A stretch of DNA of 64,000 nucleotides, from NCBI GenBank assembly GCA_934045075.1, contig OW203734.1:19570182-19634181 (forward strand), read 5' to 3'. The notes beneath the pieces are model-generated. The model did no database searches, had not been told where the DNA came from, and worked only from the letters and a program-made list of their open reading frames with translations. This document shows positions 20,427-31,157 of the stretch, in pieces; positions within the stretch are counted from its first letter, which is position 1, and the number at the start of each line of letters is the position of its first letter. The stretch comes from Yponomeuta sedellus. Taxonomy: Eukaryota; Arthropoda; Insecta; Lepidoptera; Yponomeutidae. The translations under genes and the position numbers were made by a program.

Positions 20427-20721
20427 TGTGGCAACATTGTAATTATCGTTCACTCACGGGCACGATGGATTTCCATCGATTGACCGCTCACTCATTCAAT
20501 TCAATCATTCACTCGGTAACTCGGTCAATCGTTCTTCTCTCCGCTACGTCTGTGACAGCAGGACGTGCTCGTGGGATTTTTGGTTATAAAGAGACGCTAT
20601 AACCTCAGGTGAATAGGAAACTGTTTCTGATTGTCATTGTATTTGCTGTTGTGTGCTGGTGTGAAATAAAAGCCTTAATTTTGTAAAGAGACTGACGTTA
20701 TTGACGCCGCCATCCTCTAAA
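20427..20721 (+). repeat. 5' LTR
   Basis: It begins TGTGGCAACATTG and ends CCATCCTCTAAA. It carries a promoter-like TATAAA at 20585-20590 and an AATAAA signal at 20665-20670. It ends in AA rather than the canonical CA, so the last base or two are uncertain. Confidence 0.9.
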
Positions 20722-20722
20722 G

Positions 20723-20732
20723 TGGTGACCCC
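20723..20732 (+). promoter_or_regulatory. Primer-binding site (tRNA-Trp-like)
   Basis: TGGTGACCCC immediately after the LTR matches the complement of the tRNA-Trp 3' end over ten bases; the following bases (TGACAG) diverge. It would prime minus-strand cDNA synthesis. The tRNA identity is inferred from the CsRn1-type site. Confidence 0.6.
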
Positions 20733-20759
20733 TGACAGAACACCGTCACGCGAGGTTTT

Positions 20760-21730
20760 TGTTACGCCGCCGCTCCGTCGCACCGCGTTCATACGATGAC
20801 GCTCATCAGAAAATGGGGCTAATCGGCCCTGCCCCGCTGCTGCTCCGCTGCCACGCCGCGCCGCCCTGCGCCGCTAGGCGCTTACTTCAGCGCGCCGCCA
20901 CGCGGCCGCCGCACTGCGCCGCCACGCGGGCGCCGCCCTGCGCCGCCAAGCGTTCGCTCCATCGCGCCGCCACGCGGCCGCCGCACCGCGCCGCCCACGG
21001 CAGCCGCCGCCACGCGGCCGCCGCACCGCGCCGCCCACGGCAGCCGCCGCCACGCGCCACCGCGCTGCCACACGGCGCCCGCGCCACCGCGCTGCCACAC
21101 GGCGCCCGCTCCGCCGCGCTGCCACGCGGCACCCGCGCTGCCACGCGGCGCCCGCTCCACCGCGCTGCCACGCAGCCGCCGCCCCGCGCCACCGCGCTGC
21201 CACGCGGCGCCCGCGCTGCCACGCGGCGCCTGCTCCACCGCGCTGCCACGCGGCCGCCGCCTCGCGCCACCGCGCTGCCACGCGCCTGCCGCGCCCGACC
21301 TTTCGTGCTGCCCGCCCTGCTAAGCCCACGCTGAGTGCCTGCCGCGCCGACGCGGCGCGCGCCCTCTGAGCCACGCCGCTTGTGCCCGCCGCGCCCGCCG
21401 CATCGGCGACGCTCGCACCGCTTGCGCTGCTCGTGCCTGCGCCGACGTTGCGCGCGCCCTTGTGCCACGCTGCTTAAGACCGCGTCCGCCGCACCGGCGC
21501 CGCCGCACGTGCCGCTCGTGCCAGCACTTGCCGCGCCGGCGCCGTTTGTGCCGCGCCGGCAGCACTGGCATCACCTGCACCTACACCTCACGCCGCGCCG
21601 CGCTGAGTGGCGCCGTCGACGACTGATCCTCCGCCTACGCGCACCCGGCACCCGTTGCTGCGACGTGCGACGCGTCCTGCCTGCCATCCGGCCACGCGCG
21701 CCCGGATCGATGGCCGGCTGCCACGGGACA
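20760..21730 (+). repeat. GC-rich tandem-repeat leader of the retrotransposon
   Basis: Nearly 1 kb of strongly GC-rich, minisatellite-like sequence built from variants of CGCTGCCACGCGGC lies between the primer site and gag. It contrasts sharply with the AT-rich surroundings. Ala/Arg-rich frames are open on both strands (20759-21334 plus; several minus), as expected for a repeat of this composition, so I do not call them genes. It may be a structured leader; the function is unknown. Confidence 0.8.
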
Positions 21731-21841
21731 TCGTGAACCTCGTTTACAACGGACGCGGGGTAACCCTCACTGTATTTCGCTAACTTTATACTTAGATTAT
21801 CCTGTTTTTAGGTTATTTAGTTAGTGTATTTACCAATCAAA

Positions 21842-22651
21842 ATGTTGCCAGTAACGAAATCACTTGACAGTAGTGTGCAGGACGGTCGGGATAGGTCGGA
21901 GGGACCGCAGGTTGCCAAGGTGGCATGTAAGCTACCACCATTTTGGTCAGGAAAGCCAACCTCGTGGTTTAGTCAGGCAGAGGCATGTTTCGCCTTAGCT
22001 GGTATCACAGCGGAGGACACTAAATATAACCACATTGTGGCCAGCCTCACCGAGTCCGTGATAGACGTGGTAGAAGAGGTAGTGAACAACCCACCGGCCG
22101 AGAACAAGTACACTCATTTAAAGTCAGAGCTAATAAGTAGGCTCTCATTATCTAAGGAAAAAAGATTAGCACAATTGTTAGGGGATGAGGAATTGGGTGA
22201 CCGGAGGCCTACCCAGTTTCTCAGACACCTTCGGACCTTGGCAGGGACTAGCATAGGGGACGACTCCATTGTACGCCAGCTGTGGCTCCGCCGCCTGCCG
22301 GAGCATATCCAGGCCATACTGGCTGCTCAGGCAGACCTACCATTAGATAAGGTGGCCGAGCTTGCAGACCGAATCGCGGAGGTTTCGCCCTCTACCAGAG
22401 TCATCTGCGCGACCACTGCTCCGGACCCTCTTCAGGACCTTGCCCGCCAGGTAAGTGAGCTGACTCGCCAGGTGGCAGCACTGCAGAGAAGCAGGTCGCG
22501 CAACCGATCTCCATCAGCGACTCCAAACCAATCCAGAGGGGCTACACCAACGCGAAATGGATGGTGTTGGTACCACAAACGTTTTAGAACAAAGGCCACA
22601 AAGTGCACTGGTAATTGCAGTTTCACGGAAAACACCCGGAGCAGTCAGTAG
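21842..22651 (+). CDS. gag: Gag polyprotein (269 aa)
   Basis: Structural protein that packages the element's RNA into cytoplasmic particles. The ATG at 21842 opens M-L-P-V-T-K; the first residues upstream in the frame would need a non-ATG start. The sequence [16 protein letters not shown] resembles the N-terminal capsid region of Ty3/gypsy Gag, followed by helices with [10 protein letters not shown]. Near the end is C-W-Y-H-K-R-F then K-C-T-G-N-C, the CHCC nucleic-acid-binding motif typical of the CsRn1 clade instead of the usual CCHC knuckle. The stop lies 37 bases inside the pol frame, so pol is expected by -1 frameshifting; G-GAA-AAC near 22627 is a weak slippery candidate. Confidence 0.85.
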   Translation: MLPVTKSLDSSVQDGRDRSEGPQVAKVACKLPPFWSGKPTSWFSQAEACFALAGITAEDTKYNHIVASLTESVIDVVEEVVNNPPAENKYTHLKSELISRLSLSKEKRLAQLLGDEELGDRRPTQFLRHLRTLAGTSIGDDSIVRQLWLRRLPEHIQAILAAQADLPLDKVAELADRIAEVSPSTRVICATTAPDPLQDLARQVSELTRQVAALQRSRSRNRSPSATPNQSRGATPTRNGWCWYHKRFRTKATKCTGNCSFTENTRSSQ

Positions 22652-25600
22652 TGGCGGCTACTGACTGTCTTCCTGCTGGCCGCCGCATCTTCGTTACCGA
22701 ACAACGCACTAAACGTCGGTACCTCATTGATACTGGATCGGACCTCTGCTGCGCACCTCGCAGCTGGTTCCCAGGTCGCAAGCAGTCGCAGGACTATGGC
22801 CTAACAGCTGCGAATGGCAGCAGCATTAGAACATATGGTTTGGTTTCCCTACATCTCAATTTAGGTCTTCGACGCGAGTTTGTGTGGCAGTTTGTCATAG
22901 CGGATGTTGACATTGCCATAATTGGCTCAGATTTCTTGGCTCATTACCATCTTCTGCCGGACTGCCGTACCAAGAGGTTAGTGGACGCTTCTACTGGACT
23001 CTCCTCGCCTGCTACCAGCGCTACAACTGACCAGGCCAGTATTAAGTCCATAATCTCCGGAAACTCGAGTTTCACACAATTGCTAGCCGAGTTCCCCGAT
23101 ATAACTCGCCCGCACGGCCTCCCAAGAGTGATCAAACATGAGACTGTACACCACATTAATACTACTAGCGGCCCACCCGTCTCCTGCCGTCCCCGCCGCC
23201 TGGCTCCTCAGAAACTTACTGAGGCCAAGAAGGAGTTCGAGGACATGGTGAGTTCCGGGACAGCGAGGCTCTCCAAGAGTTCATGGTCCTCTCCATTGCA
23301 TATGGCCCCTAAGAAGGAAGACGCCTGGCGTCCATGCGGCGATTACCGCGCCCTGAATGCCAGGACCATCCCTGACTGCTATCCGGTACGGCACATTAAT
23401 GATTTTTCTCACAATTTAGCCGGAGCCACGATATTCAGCACGATAGATTTAGTTAAAGCCTATCATCAAATCCCTGTGAGCGACCCTGATATTCCCAAAA
23501 CAGCTATCACAACCCCCTTTGGGCTTTTTGAATTTCCTTTTATGACATTTGGTCTGCGCAATGCCGGCCAGACGTTCCAGAGATTTATTGATGAGGTTAC
23601 TCGGGGACTGCAATTCTGTTTTCTTTATGTCGATGACATTTTAGTCTATTCAAAGGACAAAAGTCAACACATAGAGCATCTCCGAATTCTTTTTCAACGT
23701 TTGCAGGATTATGGGGTCGTAGTAAATCCAGCTAAGTGCATCTTAGGAGCTAGTGAGGTATTATTCTTAGGTTTTCATATCACCGCAGAAGGTACTCGTC
23801 CTCCCCCAGACCGCATAAAAGCCCTTGTAGATTATGCCCCTCCCAAAACTGTTCAAGGCATGCGTCGATTTCTGGGAATGATGAACTTTTACCGTCGTTT
23901 TATCCCTCACGCTGCTAAGAATCAAGCACCATTGATTAACGCACTCACGGAGCTCCAAGGGAAAGGTGCGAAGCCATTCATATGGACACCTGACCTCCTT
24001 CAGAGTTTTGCGGCCTGCAAGGAGAGCCTAGCTCAAGCTACCTTGCTGCAGCACCCCGTGCTTGACGCTCCGCTCGGTCTTTTCACTGACGCGTCGAGCA
24101 TCCACATTGGTGCTTGTCTACAACAGTTGGTTAACGGTCAGTACGTCCCTCTAGCTTTCTTCAGCAAGAAGCTTACACCGAAGCAAATTGAGTGGCCGGC
24201 CTACTACCGGGAGCTGCTCGCCGTTTACGAGAGCGTGCAACATTTCCGGCATATACTGCAGGTCCAGCATGCCACGATTTTCACTGACCACAAACCGCTG
24301 CTGTACGCTTTCGTCCAGCGGCGAGAAAAGCTACCCCCTCCACAGCTTAACCAGCTATCCTTTATCAGCCAATTTACCACGGACATCAAGTATATAAAAG
24401 GTGAGGACAATGTGGTAGCTGATACGATGTCACGTATAGAAGCCATCGCGCTCGAGCAGGACTACGAAGCCCTAGCAAAATCACAGGAGACTGACACCGA
24501 GCTCGCAACACTGACTGGTTCCTCTGGACTGAGCTTGACTAAGGTAAATATTCCAGGAACCAATGTCTATGTCACTTGCGACGTATCCTCGGGAAAAGCT
24601 CGCCCGTACCTAACTCCCCGGTTTCGCCGTGCGGTGTTCGACAAGTTGCACAACCTGAGTCACCCCGGCGCAAGGGCAACAACCAAGCTGGTTACCGAGC
24701 GGTACGTATGGCCATCAGTTAGGAAGGACTGTAGAGAATGGGCCCGGTCTTGCCTAGCATGTCAACGCAGCAAAGTGTCGAGACATATCTCAACGCCGAT
24801 GGGCAGCTTTAACCAACCATCTGGGCGTTTCATGCAGGTTCATATAGACATTGTAGGTCCCCTACCAGTTAGCAACGAGTTCCGCTACCTCCTCACTGCC
24901 ATAGACAGAGCGTCCAGATGGCCGGAAGCATGGCCCATGCGCTCCATCACAGCAGAGGAGGTTGCTGAAACATTCACCCGGGAATGGGTCTCTCGGTTCG
25001 GCGTCCCCGTGACACTAACTACAGACCAAGGTACGCAGTTTGAGTCGGATCTATTCCGCCGCCTCATGGTCCAGTTTGACACCAAACGGGTAAGAACCAC
25101 TTCATATCATCCTTGTGCCAATGGCATGATAGAGCGCGTGCACCGACAACTTAAAAGGTCCCTTATGTGCCACGAAGGCGCATGGACCAAGGCCCTACCT
25201 TTGGTACTGCTGGGTATGCGTGCAGCCGTCAAGGAAGACCTGAAGGCCACTGCAGCTGAGATGCTGTATGGCGAACCCATCCGCCTCCCTGGTGAGCTAC
25301 TAGTTCAACAAACTAACCCAACCTCCGTCGACAACCCAGCTGATTTCGTCGTACAGCTACGGCGGAAAATGGCTGACATTCGTCCGGTACCTGCTGTACA
25401 TCATACCACAAAAACGCCATTCGTTTTTAAGGAACTGGCCACGGCGACACACATCTTTTTACGCGATGACACCATCCGCCGGTCCCTGCAACCTCCATAC
25501 ACAGGGCCCTACTCGGTTATAGGGCGTTCCAGAGATGGTAAAACCATTACTATCAGTCTAAAAGGTAAAACAACAGTAGTTAGCGTAGACCGTGTTAAGC

Positions 25601-25854
25601 CAGCGTTCCTGGAACGGACCCCGCAGTCAGGTCATGGGGACCAGCCTCCCCCGCAGCCGGTTTCTGCCAAGCAGTCACTCGTGCCACCAACCCAGGTGGG
25701 CTCGCCTTTCTTGCAGCCTACCATGGACCCATCCCCGGTCCAGGTAGCGCCGCCTCTACCTGTGGTCCATTCGCCTGTACCGACCCTACCTGCATTCATT
25801 AAACGCACCCGTTCAGGGAGACAGGTTAGGTTTAAAAACATAAAAGATTGGTAA
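22615..25854 (+). CDS. pol: Pol polyprotein: protease, RT, RNase H, integrase
   Basis: It makes the enzymes that copy the RNA to DNA and integrate it. The open frame (about 1079 codons, no internal stop) is in -1 relative to gag and overlaps it; no ATG is needed. By residue of this frame: aspartic protease D-T-G at 39-41; reverse transcriptase with S-T-I-D-L near 275 and the catalytic Y-V-D-D at 338-341; RNase H from T-D-A-S-S at 491, with T-D-H-K-P; integrase zinc motif H679, H683, C713, C716; catalytic D745, D804, E840, with exactly 35 residues between the last two. A proline-rich tail follows, ending [10 protein letters not shown]. Every key residue is present, so it is plausibly active. 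Confidence 0.92.
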   Translation: MQFHGKHPEQSVVAATDCLPAGRRIFVTEQRTKRRYLIDTGSDLCCAPRSWFPGRKQSQDYGLTAANGSSIRTYGLVSLHLNLGLRREFVWQFVIADVDIAIIGSDFLAHYHLLPDCRTKRLVDASTGLSSPATSATTDQASIKSIISGNSSFTQLLAEFPDITRPHGLPRVIKHETVHHINTTSGPPVSCRPRRLAPQKLTEAKKEFEDMVSSGTARLSKSSWSSPLHMAPKKEDAWRPCGDYRALNARTIPDCYPVRHINDFSHNLAGATIFSTIDLVKAYHQIPVSDPDIPKTAITTPFGLFEFPFMTFGLRNAGQTFQRFIDEVTRGLQFCFLYVDDILVYSKDKSQHIEHLRILFQRLQDYGVVVNPAKCILGASEVLFLGFHITAEGTRPPPDRIKALVDYAPPKTVQGMRRFLGMMNFYRRFIPHAAKNQAPLINALTELQGKGAKPFIWTPDLLQSFAACKESLAQATLLQHPVLDAPLGLFTDASSIHIGACLQQLVNGQYVPLAFFSKKLTPKQIEWPAYYRELLAVYESVQHFRHILQVQHATIFTDHKPLLYAFVQRREKLPPPQLNQLSFISQFTTDIKYIKGEDNVVADTMSRIEAIALEQDYEALAKSQETDTELATLTGSSGLSLTKVNIPGTNVYVTCDVSSGKARPYLTPRFRRAVFDKLHNLSHPGARATTKLVTERYVWPSVRKDCREWARSCLACQRSKVSRHISTPMGSFNQPSGRFMQVHIDIVGPLPVSNEFRYLLTAIDRASRWPEAWPMRSITAEEVAETFTREWVSRFGVPVTLTTDQGTQFESDLFRRLMVQFDTKRVRTTSYHPCANGMIERVHRQLKRSLMCHEGAWTKALPLVLLGMRAAVKEDLKATAAEMLYGEPIRLPGELLVQQTNPTSVDNPADFVVQLRRKMADIRPVPAVHHTTKTPFVFKELATATHIFLRDDTIRRSLQPPYTGPYSVIGRSRDGKTITISLKGKTTVVSVDRVKPAFLERTPQSGHGDQPPPQPVSAKQSLVPPTQVGSPFLQPTMDPSPVQVAPPLPVVHSPVPTLPAFIKRTRSGRQVRFKNIKDW

Positions 25855-26312
25855 ATACAGTAATTAGGCATCTTGTATTCTTTTCATTTCACAAAGGTGT
25901 AACACATGTTGTGCAGGAGTATAGTTATGTAAATACTCAAAGGTAAATAAAACAAAGTTTGTATAATTTTGGAACAATATTTAATAATTTTGTTTTTGTA
26001 TCCACAAGAGGTCTTTAATAATAGGCTTGCATATATTAAGTTAGGATATGTTATAGTAAGTTAAACATGTCATGTTGTTTAACTCCCTACTGTGTCTAAG
26101 CAAGGCTGTATGCCTGATTTTGCTGTGTTTAAGGTAATATTAAGCTCGCTACATTATAGTCATACATACCTTTTATGCCATTCTAAATAATATGTATTGC
26201 TATGTTTTCTGTAATATTAAGTTTGCCATATACAGCCAGTATACTTACCACATAAGTCTAGGTAAACATTTGCAATGTAACCTTTATAGTATATCCCACT
26301 TACCATTCTCCG

Positions 26313-26324
26313 TAGGGGGGTGGT
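26313..26324 (+). promoter_or_regulatory. Polypurine tract
   Basis: TAGGGGGGTGGT directly before the 3' LTR is the expected primer site for plus-strand cDNA. 25855-26312 is an AT-rich 3' untranslated stretch with no frame of note. Confidence 0.7.
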
Positions 26325-26619
26325 TGTGGCAACATTGTAATTATCGTTCACTCACGGGCACGATGGATTTCCATCGATTGACCGCTCACTCATTCAATTC
26401 AATCATTCACTCGGTAACTCGGTCAATCGTTCTTCTCTCCGCTACGTCTGTGACAGCAGGACGTGCTCGTGGGATTTTTGGTTATAAAGAGACGCTATAA
26501 CCTCAGGTGAATAGGAAACTGTTTCTGATTGTCATTGTATTTGCTGTTGTGTGCTGGTGTGAAATAAAAGCCTTAATTTTGTAAAGAGACTGACGTTATT
26601 GACGCCGCCATCCTCTAAA
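26325..26619 (+). repeat. 3' LTR
   Basis: Identical by eye to 20427-20721 over 295 bases, including TATAAA and AATAAA. It ends at CTCTAAA before GATGGATGG. Confidence 0.9.
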
Positions 26620-26793
26620 GATGGATGGATGGATGGATGGATGGATGGATGGATGGATGGATGGATGGATGGACGGACGGACGGACGGACGGACGGACGG
26701 ACGGACGGACGGACGGACGGACGGACGGACGGACGGATGGACGGACGGACGAACGGACGAACGGATGGATGGATGGATGGATGGATGGATGGA
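26620..26793. repeat. (GATG)n-(GACG)n microsatellite, right part
   Basis: GATG units change to GACG and back to GATG, continuing the array interrupted by the retrotransposon. The adjoining repeat I also contains GACG/GACA units. Confidence 0.9.
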
Positions 26794-26802
26794 TATAGAG
26801 GC

Positions 26803-27330
26803 TACATAAAAAAACCGGCCAAGTGCGAGTCAGACTCGCGCACCGAGGGTTCCGTACAAACCTGTATTATAGACCTGAGTATTTGGTATGAATTTCAATT
26901 TAATACCTCTACGCGTTTATGAGGAAATGGGTAGTAAGTTTAAAATTATTTAAAAAATATATATTATGTGATGTAACTAAAAATTTATGGTTTTCGTAAT
27001 TTTTCCTTTATCTATGCTATAAGACGTTGCTTCGTACCAAATTTCAAGATTCTGAGTTCACGGGAAGCACCCTGTAGGTTTTGATTCCCTTGCAAGTGTC
27101 GAAAATTTGCGGCATAAACGGCTGTATCTTTTGATTGCGTTGGCTTAGAAGTTTGATTTTTTCACAGCTTCAAGGGACAGTAGACCTGAGTAATTGATAT
27201 AAATTTCAGCTTCATACCTCTACGCGTTCCTGAGAAAAAGGGTATTGACAGACGGACGGACGGACAGACGGACAACAAAGTGATCCTATAAGGGTTCCGT
27301 TTTTTCCTTTTGAGGTACGGAACCCTAAAA
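26803..27330 (+). repeat. Dispersed repeat I, copy 1
   Basis: AAAAAAACCGGCCAAGTGCG through GGTACGGAACCCTAAAAA. It contains two related blocks of about 63 bases (each from AGACCTGAGTA to a CCTCTACGCGTT region), a short GACG/GACA array and a 9-bp terminal stem (GGGTTCCGT/ACGGAACCC). It lacks coding capacity. The hairpin directly before CTAA is suggestive of a Helitron-like 3' end, but the 5' end is not TC, so the class is open. 27331-27879 shows nothing else. Confidence 0.75.
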
Positions 27331-27879
27331 ACAAGATGGTTTCTGTACGAGGTATTCGTACACGAATTCGCGGTGTCAGCACTTCGCGATGTTTAGTTTA
27401 CTTTATTGACCTAATTTCAGAGAATAGATTAAGTTAGTGCATTGTAGCACCATGGCAGATACAAGGTCGCGTCACGTGGGGTGTACTTTCATAGCATTGA
27501 CGCCTAGAAAGTTCGATATATGTGCGCGCGTTGACTTGAAGCAGCAACGAAAGTAAACCGCCATGTTTATGGAATTGTCATTGTAACACAATGCATTAGC
27601 AGAATCTAGGCCCAGTTCAATATAAACCATCATAAATTAAACGCGTATCAAAATAAGATCTGCTAGCTCTTTAGCAGTGTATCGTATGTCATCGATATCA
27701 AATATCAAGAAATTTGTATCAAGCAAGTAACTAAATCATCTATTGACAGTTGGAAAAACCGTACACTTTTAATAAATCGTATAATGTAATTTTATAGTGT
27801 TTCATTCACAATAAAAATTAAATAAATAAAAAATATGTTGTTCTACGATATTATCACCTAGTTTGAATTGTAACGTTCA

Positions 27880-27945
27880 TTAAGCCGCAGCTTCAGCGCT
27901 ACTTTGAATAAAACCTTTTCATTTCATTTCATATTAAAATATAAC
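27880..27945 (+). mobile_element. Retroposon 3' end (family E) with (TTTCA)n tail
   Basis: CATTAAGCCGCAGCTTCAGC, TTGAATAAAACC and (TTTCA)n. Minus relatives lie at 29145 and 29683. Confidence 0.5.
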
Positions 27946-28081
27946 TACTTATAAGTATAAACACTGCGTTCAGAAAAAAGGTGCAGTGGTGATGAAACTC
28001 CAAGTAAAATCTAGAGTTGGCGACGTAATTTTAAATTTTGATAGGACAGAATGAAATAAATATCAACATTAAGAGGCAAAT

Positions 28082-28520
28082 ATGAGGGTTGTGTTCGCGC
28101 AAGAATCGATCGCGCGACGAAATCATGAATCTGTGGTCATTCATTCATTAGTCTGTCGTTCCGGTGCCGTCGCTCGTGCCGCTCGCTCGCTACTAATTTA
28201 TCTAGCCATCTGCATACACATTCGCACGGTGACATACGCGCGTGATAAGTGCTCGAATTCTCGTAAAGTGATAGACATTTGGTGACCAAGAAACTTTATC
28301 AGCTCAAAGAACAATATTAGACTATAAGTGAACAGTGCAGGAGTGTTCTCCGTGCGCTGGACGCATCAGCTCATCCATCACCGCTCATCATCTGCCCAAC
28401 AACTAAAGCGAGCCATCATTCATCATCACCAAGTAAGTCCACTCACATCACCTCCCATTCCGCTCTCTCAACCAGCCCATCGTGAGGTAGATCTAGCCGA
28501 CACTGGCTAACTACCAGGTT
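28082..28520 (+). repeat. LTR/leader-like repeat, copy 2 (uninterrupted)
   Basis: The full counterpart of 1072-1620. TTTGGTGACCAAGAAAC looks like an LTR/primer-site junction, and CATCACCAAGTAAGTCC could be a splice donor. It gives the empty site for the insertion at 1296. Confidence 0.5.
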
Positions 28521-29144
28521 GTGATTTTTTGACGTACGTTTATTTCTTCGCTGCAAACTCTCAGTGAACAACGGATCAAGCTTTCAAATTTCAATCGAAT
28601 CGTGTTAGAAAACTAGCGCTAGGAAACGAAGGTGGCTCCATAAAGCGTTAATAATATAATATGAATATTTTATGGAGGGGACGTCTTAGCATGCATGTAT
28701 TAAAGGTTTACATCGTAAAAAAATGACAAGGCACAGCGTGAACTGCGTTCGAATATATCGATACGAAATAAGCAAACGAAATGCAATCAAAACAAGCAAT
28801 CACCTTTGCAAACTTATGCTTTTATCGAATCAGAATAATTTCCCGGATAGCCTTTCAGACAGCGAGGCCCCGTCTTGCCGAGAGTGGCACCGGCCGCGGT
28901 GCCAACCGGATGCCAATAATGAATTCCGGAAAGAGTCACTTTCCAATTTATTTAACTCGCTTTCAAGTAAACGAATCAGCCAGCCCTTCGCAGGAATTCG
29001 GATTCCGCAGCGACCTGACTCTGCCTATCTTCTCGCGGGAAATCGTTTTATCGACATCGGAATCCGAGAACTTACATAGACTCCGCGGAGAAAGACTCGG
29101 CGCTATTGATCTGTACCTTCCAAGTTATAGATATATAGATAGAT
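28521..29144. other. Unassigned stretch with two overlapping open frames
   Basis: 28723-29079 and 28781-29146 are open in two plus frames for about 118 and 121 codons. Neither translation has recognisable motifs, and the region is somewhat richer in GC than its surroundings. No function can be assigned. Confidence 0.3.
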
Positions 29145-29260
29145 AAATGAAATGAAATAAAAAGGTTTTATTCAAATTGGCACAGAAACTGCATCTTAAC
29201 CATGTGGTCACGCGTTACAGGGTATCCTGTGCTTTTGTGCTTAGCCGGCTCGTGACAAAA
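29145..29260 (-). mobile_element. Retroposon 3' end (family E)
   Basis: AATGAAATGAAATAAAAAGG then TTCAAATTGGCACAG: the (TTTCA)n-tailed family in reverse. Confidence 0.5.
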
Positions 29261-29289
29261 TTAAATGAAATATTTTCTTTTAAATGCAT

Positions 29290-29670
29290 TAACCCGTGCT
29301 ACGGACAATTCTAAAAACCTATTTATTATTATTATATTGGCCTTTTGCATCTACTTAATGAGATGATTTATACAACGTCCAATGGTATCTACACTCACAC
29401 TAGATGGGTGAAGGGACCACTCCGACGCTGTAGTGCCTGGGACATGGTTTTTATAGATGGTGTAGGCTTGCCCAGCACCTATACCATCCTGACAGCTTAG
29501 TCGGCCTAGCCCACAGGAAAGACTAGTCAATACGTGGGGAGCCAACCAAGCCGCGGGTTTCATCACGATGTTTTCCTTCACCGTTAGCGTGTAGTATTGT
29601 ATTATTGGTAAAAACCTATTTAGAGGCCAAAAATTACACCCATGCCGGAATTTTTAGCCTCTAAATAGGT
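29290..29670. mobile_element. tRNA-SINE tails in fold-back arrangement, interrupted
   Basis: A minus tail (TGCATTAACCCGTGC to AAAAACCTATTTA) resumes after an insertion as AAAAACCTATTTAGAGGCC to CCATGCCGG. It then flips directly to AATTTTTAGCCTCTAAATAG. This is the smallest fold-back: arms of about 25 bp with no tRNA body left. Confidence 0.65.
29337..29603 (-). mobile_element. Unclassified retroposon with (ATT)n tail, nested in SINE
   Basis: Reverse-strand relative of 12361-12556. It is flanked by the 13-base AAAAACCTATTTA on both sides, a target duplication consistent with retroposition. Confidence 0.7.
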
Positions 29671-29682
29671 TTTTTAAATGAA

Positions 29683-29760
29683 ATAAAAAAGTTTAATTCA
29701 AAGTAACGCAGAAACTGCGGCTTAGTGAACGTTACAAGTCAAACTAGGTGTCCATTTCAG
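29683..29760 (-). mobile_element. Retroposon 3' end (family E)
   Basis: AAATGAAATAAAAAAGTTTA, CGCAGAAACTGCGGCTTAG: reverse relative of 27880. Confidence 0.45.
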
Positions 29761-29819
29761 AATCTAGATCATTTTGGAGAAAAAATAGCTAAATAAACTC
29801 CAAACTTAGTTTTTGAAAG

Positions 29820-30195
29820 TTCTTGGAGAGAGCACGTTATTGCATAACCAAAAAAAAATACTACCATGATTTTTTAAATCTAAGTAATGTTACCATTACA
29901 TGTCAGCCGGCACCAACTTAACGTGCCTTGCGAAGCACGGAAGCGCTCGGAAAAATGCCAGTAGTCGTTAAGCCATGTCGGAGACCTTATGGGCGGATTG
30001 ATAACTTCTGACAGTAAGGCATGCCACTGTCTTACAATCCTCCACCAACCCGGACTTGGCCCCCGTGGTGGAGTATGGCCTAACCTTCCTGCGAGGCAGG
30101 AAGAGACCCGTGCCCCAGCAGTGGGGACATACAAGGGTTGATAACGAAGTAATGTTATACAAATGGTGGTCTTATTGCTTATCTCTTCTAGACAA
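29820..30195 (-). mobile_element. Family B 3' end, interrupted by a SINE
   Basis: AGAGAGCACGTTATTGCATA to AATCTAAGTAATGTT resumes after the SINE as ATACAAATGGTGGTCTTATT and AGACAACC. It provides the target for the next feature. Confidence 0.7.
29893..30146 (+). mobile_element. 5S-type SINE, 5'-inverted, with 11-bp target duplication
   Basis: AAGTAATGTTA occurs at 29882-29892 and 30147-30157. Inside, the first ~70 bases are minus-oriented (GCCGGCACCAACTTAACG to GAAAAATGCCAG). From about 29965 the SINE continues in plus orientation (TCGTTAAGCCATGTC to AAGGGTTGATAAC). The inverted segment is the stretch that normally lies just upstream, as in a twin-primed LINE insertion. Confidence 0.8.
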
Positions 30196-30331
30196 CCTTT
30201 GGATTAATTGATGGATTCCATGAGAAATATAGTGTTTAAGTGCGTTAACATAAATATTAACTTCGAAAATATATTGATATCAAGTACAATATCACTCCCT
30301 AAGGGCAAAGGAATACATCCTGAGGAAATAT

Positions 30332-30567
30332 TATTGTACATACATACATACATACATACATACATACATACATACATACATACATACATACATACATACA
30401 TACATACATACATACATACATACATACATACATACATACATACATACATACATACATACATACATACATACATACATACATACATACATACATACATACA
30501 TACATACATACATACATACATACATACATACATACATACATACATACATACATACATACATACATAA
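30332..30567. repeat. (CATA)n array, tail of family A element
   Basis: About 59 CATA units directly abut the 3' UTR of the family A copy on its right. The array is therefore an expanded retrotransposon tail. The Y-V-C-M and I-H-T-Y frames on both strands are artefacts. Confidence 0.9.
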
Positions 30568-30983
30568 CCTCACACCTGTATCCCAAAGGGGTAGGCAGAG
30601 ACCAGGAACTGCGACTTGCCACGATCCTGACAGATCACCTTCGCTTCATCAACGTTCATAATTCATTGCATGCACGCACGCCGGTTCCAGGTACTTTTTA
30701 TCTTTCCGTTTGCTAATATATCCCCTATTTGGTCGACGTAAGTCCGTCTGGGACGTCCCGTACCAGCCCTTCCACTCACATTCGCAATATATATTGGTTT
30801 TGTCAATTTTTCTTCCTTCATCCTCTCGACATGTCCAAACCAACGCAACATTCCTTTCTCAATTCTAGTCAGTATATCCTCTTTCAGTCCACAACATTCT
30901 CTAATCAGACTATTGCGTATCCTGTCATTCAAAGTAACACTACACATACTTCTAAGAAATATTATTGTCTGAAGTATTAACAT
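30568..30983 (-). pseudogene. Reverse-transcriptase C-terminal remnant, RTE-like (family A)
   Basis: The minus strand encodes the C-terminal end of a non-LTR retrotransposon endonuclease/reverse-transcriptase: N-S-L-I-R-E-C-C-G-L, then M-L-R-W-F-G-H-V-E-R-M, then G-R-P-R-R-T-Y-V-D-Q-I and R-R-A-C-M. A stop at about 30663 precedes the 3' UTR. These motifs lie after the catalytic fingers/palm, so no catalytic residues remain. It is the best-preserved copy of the family in the window and defines the others (1, 8.4, 19.8, 39.7, 45.8, 51.9 kb). The RTE-like clade is inferred from the C-terminal motif and tetranucleotide tail. Confidence 0.7.
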
Positions 30984-31157
30984 ACCTCAGCGCTTGCTAC
31001 GTACAATGGCCCAATTATGCGGCTAAGAGCGGAAATCTCAGATCTAACTAACAGTATGTACCAAACTACAATCATTGCCTGCGGTATATATAAAGTTGCT
31101 CTGAGGTGCTATCTAGAGCCACCAATGGAATAAAATCATAACTTGTTTCATAATAAG

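Larger units (their letters stand above)
20427..26619 (+). mobile_element. Complete CsRn1/Kabuki-like Ty3-gypsy LTR retrotransposon
   Basis: Two 295-bp LTRs look identical base for base, so insertion is recent. Internal order: primer-binding site, GC-rich leader, gag, pol, polypurine tract. GATG occurs on both outer sides (20423-20426, 26620-26623), consistent with a short target duplication, but the target is a GATG array so the exact length cannot be fixed. Clade assignment rests on the tRNA-Trp-like primer site, the CHCC-type Gag motif (C-W-Y-H...C...C) and the short -1 gag/pol overlap. No env-like third frame is seen. All expected enzyme motifs are present. Confidence 0.9.

Noticed and set aside
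20874..21736. Several 118-193 codon Ala/Arg/Pro-rich open frames on both strands
   Set aside because: They lie in the GC-rich tandem repeat of the retrotransposon leader. Open frames on both strands follow from its composition, and no motifs are present.
30204..30622. Long Y-V-C-M and I-H-T-Y frames
   Set aside because: Pure translation of the (CATA)n array on each strand; the same applies to the I-Y frames at 11494-11890 and 15761-16021, S-I-Y-L at 20172-20453, and M-D-G-W/R-T-D-G at 26599-26922.
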